From assembly GCA_964366065.1 (NCBI GenBank), contig CAYISF010000021.1, positions 1 to 11,295 of the forward strand: a stretch of 11,295 nt of DNA, read 5' to 3'. Position numbers and translations under genes: made by a program. The notes under the pieces are model-generated. The model searched no databases. It saw only the letters and a list, made by a program, of their open reading frames with translations, and was not told where the DNA came from. How positions within the stretch are numbered: position 1 is the stretch's first letter; each line of letters begins with the position of its first letter. Source of the stretch: JBAZYZ01 sp964366065 (GTDB lineage Bacteria; Patescibacteriota; Minisyncoccia; Phycocordibacterales; VMEP01). Of this stretch, positions 5,615 to 11,264 are shown piece by piece.

Positions 5615-5648
5615 ACCCCGTAGTGTACTTGTTCTACTACGGGGTCAA
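5611..5648 (+). other. Hairpin abutting the sufD start region
   Basis: TTGAACCCCGTAGT (5611-5624) and ACTACGGGGTCAA (5636-5648) pair with one bulge around an 11-nt loop, ending 2 nt before the ATG at 5651. The arm sequence is a variant of the outer arm of the neighbouring element (ACTACCGGGTT versus ACTACGGGGTT). Four related copies of this unit therefore lie within 132 bp. It could shield the upstream start codon or regulate sufD. Confidence 0.65.
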
Positions 5649-5650
5649 CC

Positions 5651-6364
5651 ATGTGTTCGGTATGTGTAAACGAAATGATAAATCAGGAAAAAAGCAAAAA
5701 AATCATTGACGAATATTCCGGCGAAGGAGTTTTTCGCTACGGACTCAAAATCAGCTCGCCGTTTGAGGATGAGTTTCGGCTGGTGGCAAAAAAAGACGCG
5801 GAAATTGTAGAGGTCAGACCTCAATCAGTGGAAATACTGGAAAATGATATGAAAAAATCGCGGCTTTTAATCGTCCATGTGCACGAAGGGGCGATATTTG
5901 AATATATAGAATCGGCCGACGGCCAGGCAAAGGCAAAAAGTGACATCCATATTTTTCTCCTCGGGCCGAATGCCAGAGCGAAGATAGTTGCCCGCTATAA
6001 TCTATCCGGCGCGGCCAAACTTGATATTTTGCATAAAATTTATCACCAAGCGCCGGATACAGTTTCCATTATTGATGCCCGCGGCGTGATTAATGATGAT
6101 ACTTATCTTATATACCGAAGCAATATAAAAATGGAAAAGAGAATGAACGGATTATCGGGAGCCGAGAACGGTAAATTCCTGGTACTTTCCAAAACAGCCA
6201 AAGTTGACGCCATACCGTCGCTTGATATTGCTTCAAAAAATGTTTCCTGTTCGCACTCCCTTTCCATAACGCACATCACACAGGAGGATTTATTTTATTC
6301 TGAAACGCGTGGAATCGGGGAGAATGAGGCGCGCAAACTTTTGATAGGAGGATTTTTAAATTAA
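5651..6364 (+). CDS. sufD: SufD-like subunit of the SufBCD complex, short form
   Basis: A 237-aa paralog of SufB expected to pair with SufB and bind SufC. The C-terminal family signature is clear: LDIASKNVSCSHSLSIT, then EDLFYSETRGIGENEARKLLIGGFL. It includes Cys200 and His202, which correspond to the CSHG motif with E. coli SufD His360. The middle part is beta-rich, as expected for the beta-helix. The protein is only a little over half the usual SufD length (about 400-430 aa); most of the N-terminal helical domain and part of the helix core are missing. The start is uncertain. The ATG at 5651 gives MCSVCVNE, but it abuts a hairpin. The ATG at 5675 (MINQEKSKK) is equally plausible, and neither has a Shine-Dalgarno site. 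I see no frameshifted remnant upstream, so it is probably a natural short form rather than a pseudogene. Confidence 0.88.
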   Translation: MCSVCVNEMINQEKSKKIIDEYSGEGVFRYGLKISSPFEDEFRLVAKKDAEIVEVRPQSVEILENDMKKSRLLIVHVHEGAIFEYIESADGQAKAKSDIHIFLLGPNARAKIVARYNLSGAAKLDILHKIYHQAPDTVSIIDARGVINDDTYLIYRSNIKMEKRMNGLSGAENGKFLVLSKTAKVDAIPSLDIASKNVSCSHSLSITHITQEDLFYSETRGIGENEARKLLIGGFLN

Positions 6365-6395
6365 AATAACAAGCAACGCGAGTATATTTTATTTA

Positions 6396-6500
6396 ACCCA
6401 GCCCTCGCTTAACCATATTAGTCAATAATAAAATGATGGATTTATTAAGTAATTTAAAGTAAAGTTATGTTTAATCAATTCAGCAAAGTGAGGGCTGGGT
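6396..6500. repeat. Fold-back element between sufD and sufS
   Basis: Arms ACCCAGCCCTCGCTT (6396-6410) and AAGTGAGGGCTGGGT (6486-6500) pair over 15 bp with one G-T pair. They enclose about 75 bp of AT-rich, non-coding sequence. The ends resemble those of the element at 3117-3218. Confidence 0.65.
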
Positions 6501-6539
6501 GATTATTTTTATGTTCACTTCATTCACTAAAAATTTATC

Positions 6540-7790
6540 ATGTTTGACGTAAAGAAAATAAAAGGGGATTTCCCAATTTTTGAGAATTATAGGAAAGAGG
6601 CGGGCGGGGAGCTCGTCTATTTGGATAGCGCGGCAACGTCCCAGACGCCAAAGGTGGTAGTGGACGCCATGGACGATTACTACTATAAGTACCGCTCCAA
6701 TATCCACCGGAGCTCCTACAAAATAGGGGAAGAGGCCACGGTAGCTTACGAAAACGCGCGGGAAATTTTGGCGCGCTTTATCAATGCCGATACGAAGGAA
6801 GTTATTTTTACCGGCGGGGCGACAGCGTCCTCCAATATGCTTATTTATGCCCTTGAACAAATACTTGATTTGAATAAAGGCGATGAGTTGGTGACGAGCG
6901 TTTTTGAACATCATTCCAATCTTCTGCCTCTCCAAGAACTTGCCAAGCGCCGTGGGCTCGCATTCAAGCATTTTGAAATGACGCCCGATTTTCGTCTTGA
7001 TTACGGCGCAATGAATTCGCTCATTACCGACAGGACAAAAATAGTTTCCGTAACTCTGGCCAGTAATGTTACCGGAACAATCACAGACGTGCGGAAAATC
7101 GCCGAGGTGGCGCACAAACATGGCGCGCTTATTATCGTGGACGCTGCTAAAGCTGCCGGCCACATACCGATTGACGTAAAAATATTTGACTGTGATTTTC
7201 TTTTCTTTTCGGGGCACAAGATATGCGGACCGACAGGTATCGGCATTCTATATGGCAAAAAGGAGCTTCTGGAAAAAATGCAGCCCTCGGCTTTCGGCGG
7301 TGGAATAGTGGATGAAGTTACGATGGATGAAGCGATATATAACGATGTACCGTTGCGTTTTGAGGCGGGCACGCCGAATATTGCCGGTGCCATCGGACTT
7401 GCAGAAGCAATTAAATATTTGAATAATATAAAAATAGAAAATATTAGAAAGCATACGGAAGGGCTCGTGGAATACGCCGTTAAAAAATTATCGGAAATTT
7501 CAGGGATAAATCTCATCTGCGAAAAAGATTCCACGAAAAACGCCGGTATCGTTTCGTTTACCGTGGAAGGCATTCATCCGCACGATGTCGGCGAAATCCT
7601 AAACCGCGATAATGTGGCTATTCGCGGGGGACACCACTGCGCCATGCCTTTGATGCAGGCGCTCGGTGAAACTGCGGTAAGCCGCGCCAGTTTCTATATT
7701 TACAATGATGAAAGCGACATTGATGCTCTGGCGGCCGGAATTAAGGAAGCGCAGAAGATTTTCAGCTATTCACTCGTATCTAAACGCTAA
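6540..7790 (+). CDS. sufS: SufS, group II cysteine desulfurase (PLP enzyme)
   Basis: A 416-aa PLP enzyme that takes sulfur from cysteine, forming alanine and an enzyme persulfide for cluster assembly. Visible residues: substrate/cofactor His125 (FEHHSN), PLP-ring Asp201 (IIVDAAKAAGH), Schiff-base Lys227 (FFSGHKICGPTG), and the persulfide Cys367 within RGGHHCAMP, the compact active-site loop of group II enzymes. The phosphate-binding loop reads TGGATASSN. Residue 204 is Lys, where desulfurases normally have the Gln of the DxxQA motif that contacts PLP. Length is normal for SufS. The ATG at 6540 has no Shine-Dalgarno site and follows a fold-back element. sufU begins 11 bp after the stop, so the two are co-transcribed. 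Pairing with SufU rather than SufE suggests sulfur transfer by the zinc-dependent SufU route, subject to the deviations noted for SufU. Confidence 0.95.
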   Translation: MFDVKKIKGDFPIFENYRKEAGGELVYLDSAATSQTPKVVVDAMDDYYYKYRSNIHRSSYKIGEEATVAYENAREILARFINADTKEVIFTGGATASSNMLIYALEQILDLNKGDELVTSVFEHHSNLLPLQELAKRRGLAFKHFEMTPDFRLDYGAMNSLITDRTKIVSVTLASNVTGTITDVRKIAEVAHKHGALIIVDAAKAAGHIPIDVKIFDCDFLFFSGHKICGPTGIGILYGKKELLEKMQPSAFGGGIVDEVTMDEAIYNDVPLRFEAGTPNIAGAIGLAEAIKYLNNIKIENIRKHTEGLVEYAVKKLSEISGINLICEKDSTKNAGIVSFTVEGIHPHDVGEILNRDNVAIRGGHHCAMPLMQALGETAVSRASFYIYNDESDIDALAAGIKEAQKIFSYSLVSKR

Positions 7791-7801
7791 CGACCACCGG
7801 C

Positions 7802-8173
7802 ATGGACGAAGAACTTTATCGCCAGAATATTTTGGAACATTACAGAAATCCGCACAACAAGCGAATCATTTTAGACGCCACGGCCGAGGGGAAGGGGAAA
7901 AACGCCGATTGCGGCGATATAATAACGTTTTATCTGAAAGTTGCTGACAATGTCGTCACGGACGCCGCGTTCGTAGGTATCGGTTGCGCCATAAGCCAGG
8001 CGGCCGCTTCAATGCTTGCGGATAAGGCGAGAGGACTTACGACCAACGACTTACGATCTATGGCGCCGGGTGATATTTACAATATGCTCGGCGTAAAAAT
8101 AAACCCATGGCGGGTGAATTGCGCGCTCTTGGGATATGAGGCCATGAATCAGGCCTTAAAACAAAATGTCTAA
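7802..8173 (+). CDS. sufU: SufU/IscU-type sulfur acceptor or scaffold, lacking the SufU insertion
   Basis: A 123-aa protein of the IscU/SufU family. It starts with MDEELYRQNILEHYRNPHN, the family's N-terminal helix, and carries Cys37-Gly-Asp39, Cys62 (GIGCAISQAAASMLAD) and Cys107 (RVNCALLGYEAM), the usual zinc- or cluster-binding set. The RVNCA ending, with Asn where IscU has His, is SufU-like. Cys62 and Cys107 are 45 residues apart, close to IscU (43), not the longer spacing of B. subtilis SufU (62), so the SufU-specific insertion is missing. It sits between sufS and sufC, overlapping sufC by 8 bp. This context supports a role as the sulfur acceptor from SufS. A scaffold role as in IscU cannot be excluded from sequence. 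Confidence 0.92.
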   Translation: MDEELYRQNILEHYRNPHNKRIILDATAEGKGKNADCGDIITFYLKVADNVVTDAAFVGIGCAISQAAASMLADKARGLTTNDLRSMAPGDIYNMLGVKINPWRVNCALLGYEAMNQALKQNV

Positions 8174-8894
8174 ATTAGAGCTCAAAAATATAAGCGTATC
8201 CGCACAGAGCAAAATTGTTGCCCGCGATATTTCTCTAATTGTTAATTCCGGCGAGGTTCATATTCTGATGGGACCGAACGGTTCCGGTAAATCAAGCTTG
8301 GTGAACGCCATTTTCGGCCATCCAAAGTATGAAATTTCCGGCGGAGCCATGCTCCTTGACGGGAAAGACATCACCGCGCTTACGACCGATAAAAAAGCCA
8401 AGAAAGGACTCTTTCTGTCCACGCAACACTTGCCGGGGATTTCCGGCGTGTCTATGGCAAACTTTCTTTATCGCGCGTATAAAGAAGTAATTGGCGGTAA
8501 GGAATCCGTGCTTGAATTTCACAAGTTTCTTTCTGACAAAGCCGACATGTTTGGCATTGATAAAGGATTTTTGAACCGCCACGTGAATATCGGGCTTTCC
8601 GGCGGGGAAAAGAAGCAGAGCGAAGCCCTGCAGATGGCGGCACTCTCGCCCAAGTTCGCGTTTTTGGACGAAATAGATTCAGGCGTGGATGTTGATTCTC
8701 TGGGAAAAATATTCGGCGCTGTCAAAACTCTCGCCAAAGAGGGGACGGGATTTCTTTTGATAACCCATTACCCGAATATTTTGAAGAAAATAACTCCCGA
8801 CTATGTTCACATAATGAAGGAAGGGAAAATAGTGAAGTCGGGCGGGAATGAACTCGCTCACGTGATAGAAACAGAAGGATTCGGACCCCAATAA
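8166..8894 (+). CDS. sufC: SufC, ABC-type ATPase of the SufBCD complex
   Basis: A 242-aa soluble ATPase that powers cluster assembly on SufB-SufD. In order: Walker A GPNGSGKSS (36-44), Q-loop Gln87 (LFLSTQHLPGISG), signature LSGGEKKQSEALQMA (144-158), Walker B FAFLDEIDSG with Glu169 and Asp171, and the switch His201 (LLITHYPN). The EIDSGVDVDSL stretch and the STQHLPGI Q-loop are typical of SufC rather than of transporters. Length is as expected. The start ATG overlaps the sufU stop by 8 bp, so translation is probably coupled. The stop codon TAA lies within a 46-bp perfect palindrome (8889-8934), so the end of the protein (GFGPQ) abuts this element. Confidence 0.97.
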   Translation: MSKLELKNISVSAQSKIVARDISLIVNSGEVHILMGPNGSGKSSLVNAIFGHPKYEISGGAMLLDGKDITALTTDKKAKKGLFLSTQHLPGISGVSMANFLYRAYKEVIGGKESVLEFHKFLSDKADMFGIDKGFLNRHVNIGLSGGEKKQSEALQMAALSPKFAFLDEIDSGVDVDSLGKIFGAVKTLAKEGTGFLLITHYPNILKKITPDYVHIMKEGKIVKSGGNELAHVIETEGFGPQ

Positions 8895-8934
8895 TCTATT
8901 CTAGTGTTTTGCAAAACACTAGAATAGATTATTG
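8889..8934. repeat. 46-bp perfect palindrome spanning the sufC stop codon
   Basis: The two 23-nt arms meet at TTTTG|CAAAA with no spacer and no mismatch. The inner 32 bp (CTATTCTAGTGTTTTG and its complement) is the same palindrome as the first half of the repeats at 4292-4367 and 4878-4953; the second half is absent here. No T-run follows, so it is not a classical terminator. Confidence 0.9.
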
Positions 8935-8963
8935 CTATCGACCAACAACCATAAACCAAACAA

Positions 8964-9248
8964 ATGATTACCAAAGAACAAATAATTGAGGCGATAAAAA
9001 CCGTTAAAGACCCGGAAATAGGGATTGACCTTTGGACCCTCGGGCTTATTTACGACATTAAAATTGTCGACGATGGCGTTGATATTTTAATGACTCTTAC
9101 CTCGCCGTTTTGTCCGTTCGGCAATGAGATCGTTGTTTCAGTAGAGAAGGCAGTTAAAAAACTCGGAGTGGATGAGGTACGAGTGGATATTACTTTTGAA
9201 CCTGCGTGGAAACCAACCGCGGAACTCCGGGCGATACTCGGCATTTAA
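8964..9248 (+). CDS. sufT: SufT-like DUF59/MIP18-family iron-sulfur maturation protein
   Basis: A 94-aa protein of the DUF59 (MIP18/PaaD-like) family. The signature DPEIGIDLWTLGLIYDI is at residues 17-33 and the conserved Cys50 is in TSPFCPFG. The C-terminus (VDITFEPAWKPTAELRAILG) also fits. In bacteria these proteins, often encoded at the end of suf operons, help deliver or maintain Fe-S clusters. It begins 69 bp after sufC, past the palindrome, with no promoter or Shine-Dalgarno site visible, and is presumably the last gene of the suf transcript. The family assignment is firm; the SufT role is inferred from position. Confidence 0.93.
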   Translation: MITKEQIIEAIKTVKDPEIGIDLWTLGLIYDIKIVDDGVDILMTLTSPFCPFGNEIVVSVEKAVKKLGVDEVRVDITFEPAWKPTAELRAILGI

Positions 9249-9259
9249 GGGCATTTAAG
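9240..9259 (+). repeat. Two tandem copies of GGCATTTAAG at the sufT stop
   Basis: GGCATTTAAG occurs twice in a row. The first copy contains the sufT stop TAA (9246-9248). It is probably a recent slippage duplication without a function. Confidence 0.6.
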
Positions 9260-9266
9260 GAAATCT

Positions 9267-9283
9267 CCAAGGGCTCCCCTTGG
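9267..9283. repeat. CCAAGGG hairpin between convergent genes
   Basis: CCAAGGG-CTC-CCCTTGG. Read on the minus strand, its 17 bases differ at one position from 4374-4390. It lies between the convergent sufT and DsbA-like genes. The following T content is poor on both sides, so termination would be weak. Confidence 0.55.
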
Positions 9284-9298
9284 CGGAGGAAAACGGCG

Positions 9299-10012
9299 TT
9301 ACTTCAATAATTTGTCAATTGCCGCGAGTACTGCTTCTTCCGATTGGGCGCCGACGATAAGCGTTTTATTTCCTCTGGTATTCATTAGGACAGTTGAAGG
9401 CGTACCGGTCACGCCGACTTTAATGCCGTCTTGGAACTCCGCTTCAACTTCCGCTTTGTATTTACCGCTAGCTAAACATGATTCAAATTTTGTCTTATCT
9501 ATGCCGGCTTGTACGGCAAGTTTGGGGAGTTCCGCCGGATCAAGGCCGTTGTTTGAAGGCGTAACCGCGAAAATTAAACTGACATATTCCCAGAATTTGT
9601 CGTTACCGCCCAATTCAGCCACGCATTCCGTGGCTTCGGCCTCCTTGCGCGCTTTCGGATGAATGCTGTCAATCGGGAAATGGCGATAGACCCAGGCGAT
9701 TTGACCGCGTGATTCATCCACGATTTTTTTGAGGGTGGGGTGGAAAACTTTACAGAACGGACATTCGGTGTCGGAAAATTCCACCATGACGACAGCGGCT
9801 TTTGGGTTACCGTAAAAATGGTCTTTGTCAGTGATGGGAGCGACAACAATTTGTTGGGGGGTACCCGCGGTTCCTCCTTGTGTGCCCGGATCTGCGTACA
9901 CCGCGTTATTTTTCGGAGAATTAGTGAAAATAACGGCTCCGGCGACGAATAAGCCAGCGATGATAATAGCTGTTGGCACGCTTACGTTAAGACCGTTTTC
10001 TTTTTGCTCCAT
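9299..10012 (-). CDS. Membrane-anchored DsbA-like thiol:disulfide oxidoreductase
   Basis: A 237-aa protein with an N-terminal membrane anchor (residues about 13-30, SVPTAIIIAGLFVAGAVIFT), a Gly/Thr-rich linker, and a thioredoxin-fold DsbA/DSBA-like domain. The active site is Cys84-Pro-Phe-Cys87 in VEFSDTECPFCKVF, and the cis-proline is Pro205 in GVTGTPSTV. The inserted helical region contains a second Cys pair (130 and 179). It would act outside the membrane, oxidising or isomerising cysteines of exported proteins. The layout matches the tethered DsbA-like proteins common in CPR and Gram-positive bacteria. The ATG at 10012 has no Shine-Dalgarno site; a short leader is likely from the extended -10 at 10045-10053. 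It is convergent to the suf operon. Confidence 0.92.
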   Translation of the reverse strand: MEQKENGLNVSVPTAIIIAGLFVAGAVIFTNSPKNNAVYADPGTQGGTAGTPQQIVVAPITDKDHFYGNPKAAVVMVEFSDTECPFCKVFHPTLKKIVDESRGQIAWVYRHFPIDSIHPKARKEAEATECVAELGGNDKFWEYVSLIFAVTPSNNGLDPAELPKLAVQAGIDKTKFESCLASGKYKAEVEAEFQDGIKVGVTGTPSTVLMNTRGNKTLIVGAQSEEAVLAAIDKLLK

Positions 10013-10044
10013 AAGATAAAATATTTAATAAATTAATTATGCTT

Positions 10045-10053
10045 ATTGTAGCA
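10045..10053 (-). promoter_or_regulatory. Extended -10 promoter candidate for the DsbA-like gene
   Basis: On the minus strand, TGCTACAAT: a TGN extension plus the TACAAT hexamer. There is no -35 at standard spacing (a TTGATA is only 14 bp away). The predicted leader is about 25 nt. The -10 lies in the loop side of a small 6-bp hairpin (10038-10055). Confidence 0.45.
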
Positions 10054-10143
10054 TAGGATTTTGATATCAACGAGCGAGGAGCGCGTGGACGAGTAATCTC
10101 GTACATAACGTCCGAGCGAAGTTGAATCAAAGTAACCTTTATA

Positions 10144-10788
10144 TCAAACAATTTTTAATTTCGGTTTCTTTTGTTCTGGAACATCCATAACTTTTATTTC
10201 TATTTTGTCAGCCGGACGGAGATTTTTCATTATAGATTTAGGCGCAATCGGCCTGTGCGGGGCATGAAAAAGCTTATCATTGATAAGCCAGAGGTCTTTT
10301 AGAGAAGTGAGCCATCCACTTCCTGCCAATTTCTTAAGGTCAATTGGCAAGGTATAGCCGAGCATGGTTTTCTCTCCGGTACCGTCCATAAAGTATTCGT
10401 TGAAGTAGGAAAGGGCAAGTTCGCGCGGAGTTTTATAGACCGGGTCACGATAGCGCAGAACAGCGTGATTTGTTTTGGACATTGCTCCAAAACACCCGCT
10501 CTCTTTAAAAATAGCGACAACATGGTCATGGTCGTGATTTTTGGTTTTTAAATGCATAACGAGAGGACGCTTGCCGTGATACCACAAAGCGGCCGCTCCA
10601 AATAAAGCACCCTCAATACAGTGCGCTTTATTTTCGCGGAGAACCATTCGCGGAGACATGCAGGTTTCGCCGCGGAGTTCAAAATTTTGCGGAAGCTTGT
10701 TTAAAAAATTCTGGATTTTTTGCGGGGTGTTGAGCCGCTTAAAAATAGACAACTCTTTTTGGGTCAAGGAATTGAAAATCTCGGGCAT
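10144..10788 (-). CDS. Possible transglutaminase-like (papain-fold) protein, function unknown
   Basis: A cytoplasmic protein of about 214 aa. The region ETCMSPRMVLRENKAHCIEG (residues 43-62 counted from a TTG at 10794) followed by ALFGAAALWY resembles the nucleophile helix of transglutaminase-like proteins: Cys59 begins a helix, as in the usual x-C-x-E/D-x-A pattern. A His-rich strand HDHDHVVAIF (His91 as the likely catalytic partner) follows about 32 residues later, and Asn109 or Asp117 could complete a triad. The C-terminus is basic and lysine-rich. No signal peptide is seen. I choose the ATG at 10788. A TTG at 10794 is also in frame, but a TATAAT box at 10797-10802 puts transcription start near 10790, so the message would be essentially leaderless. 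The enzymatic assignment is tentative. Confidence 0.7.
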   Translation of the reverse strand: MPEIFNSLTQKELSIFKRLNTPQKIQNFLNKLPQNFELRGETCMSPRMVLRENKAHCIEGALFGAAALWYHGKRPLVMHLKTKNHDHDHVVAIFKESGCFGAMSKTNHAVLRYRDPVYKTPRELALSYFNEYFMDGTGEKTMLGYTLPIDLKKLAGSGWLTSLKDLWLINDKLFHAPHRPIAPKSIMKNLRPADKIEIKVMDVPEQKKPKLKIV

Positions 10789-10796
10789 ATCCAATG

Positions 10797-10802
10797 ATTA
10801 TA
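10797..10802 (-). promoter_or_regulatory. Consensus -10 box directly before the gene 10144-10788
   Basis: TATAAT on the minus strand, 8 bp before the ATG at 10788. The -35 region is poor (T-rich, no TTGACA). Its position implies a leaderless transcript and argues against the TTG start at 10794. Confidence 0.55.
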
Positions 10803-10816
10803 ACCGCAGCGCATAA

Positions 10817-10858
10817 AAACAAAAACACCCCCCTGCTAACAGGGGGGTGTTTTTGTTT
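10817..10858 (-). terminator. Intrinsic terminator of the RRM gene (potentially bidirectional)
   Basis: A perfect 19-bp stem (AAACAAAAACACCCCCCTG and its complement) with a 4-nt loop. On the minus strand the G/C part is followed by GTGTTTTTGTTTTTATG, a good U-tract. It is T-rich on the plus strand too. It ends the RRM transcript 13 bp after its stop and insulates the next gene. Confidence 0.93.
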
Positions 10859-10870
10859 AGCGGACGCGAT

Positions 10871-11143
10871 TTAGTAATCGCGCCTGGGACGCTCTTCCAT
10901 CGGACGAGCTTCATTGACCGTCAAATTGCGGCCGCCGAAGTCCTTTCCATGGAACATTTCGATCGCCTTCTGCGCTTCCTCATCGGAAGACATTTCGACG
11001 AAACCGAATCCTTTCGAGCGGCCTGTCATCTTGTCGTTGATGACCGTTGCCGACACGACGCTGCCAGCAGCCGCGAAATGATTTTTGAGGTCATCTGCAG
11101 TACTGGTGTAAGGGATGCCCCCTACGTAGAGCTTTGTTGCCAT
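10871..11143 (-). CDS. RRM-type RNA-binding protein
   Basis: A 90-aa single RNA recognition motif protein. RNP2 is LYVGGI (residues 5-10) and RNP1 is KGFGFVEM (residues about 44-51), with the aromatic residues that stack on RNA. The C-terminal tail is short and Arg-rich (ARPMEERPRRDY). In bacteria such proteins (cyanobacterial Rbp family and relatives) bind RNA in the cytoplasm, and several are cold-inducible. It has its own promoter (11265-11292), a leader of about 110 nt with strong secondary structure (11158-11221), and a terminator. GAAGG lies only 1 nt before the ATG, too close to be a normal Shine-Dalgarno site, so initiation may depend on leader folding. Confidence 0.95.
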   Translation of the reverse strand: MATKLYVGGIPYTSTADDLKNHFAAAGSVVSATVINDKMTGRSKGFGFVEMSSDEEAQKAIEMFHGKDFGGRNLTVNEARPMEERPRRDY

Positions 11144-11157
11144 ACCTTCAGTTCACG

Positions 11158-11221
11158 TTAGTCTTTATATGTAAACGGTAAGCGACTAACATTATTCTCT
11201 ATGGTTACCGTTTCAGACTAA
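11158..11221 (-). promoter_or_regulatory. Structured 5' leader of the RRM gene
   Basis: In the leader, AAACGGTAA (11205-11213) pairs with TTACCGTTT (11173-11181). Outside it, TTAGTCT (11215-11221) pairs with AGACTAA (11158-11164). A second TTAGTC at 11184-11189 could pair with the same GACTAA near the start codon, so two mutually exclusive folds are possible. This is a candidate autoregulatory or temperature-responsive leader. Confidence 0.6.
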
Positions 11222-11264
11222 TGCCTTACGCGAGCGAACCGAACGAGAAACTTACACAAAGAAG

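Noticed and set aside
5651..5674. N-terminal MCSVC as a metal-binding motif of SufD
   Set aside because: The upstream start abuts a hairpin and a second ATG follows at 5675, so these residues may not be translated.
3101..6540. Integron attC sites and a gene-cassette array
   Set aside because: The imperfect inverted repeats and small genes suggested attC sites, and stray matches to GTTRRRY or RYYYAAC exist. No element has both core sites at its two ends, the genes face both directions with their own promoters, and no integrase is present.
6480..7217. A 245-codon minus-strand open frame across sufS
   Set aside because: It lies wholly opposite sufS, which has every catalytic residue of its family. 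The minus frame has no promoter, ribosome binding site or recognisable domain.
8889..8934. Intrinsic terminator of sufC
   Set aside because: There is no T-run on either side and the stem is AT-rich, with sufT following in the same direction. It is better described as a palindromic repeat.
10078..10130. Weak repeats and short stems (e.g. ACGAGTAATCTCGT) between the DsbA-like and transglutaminase-like genes
   Set aside because: The stems are only about 5 bp and have no T-run. Nothing here exceeds what is expected by chance.
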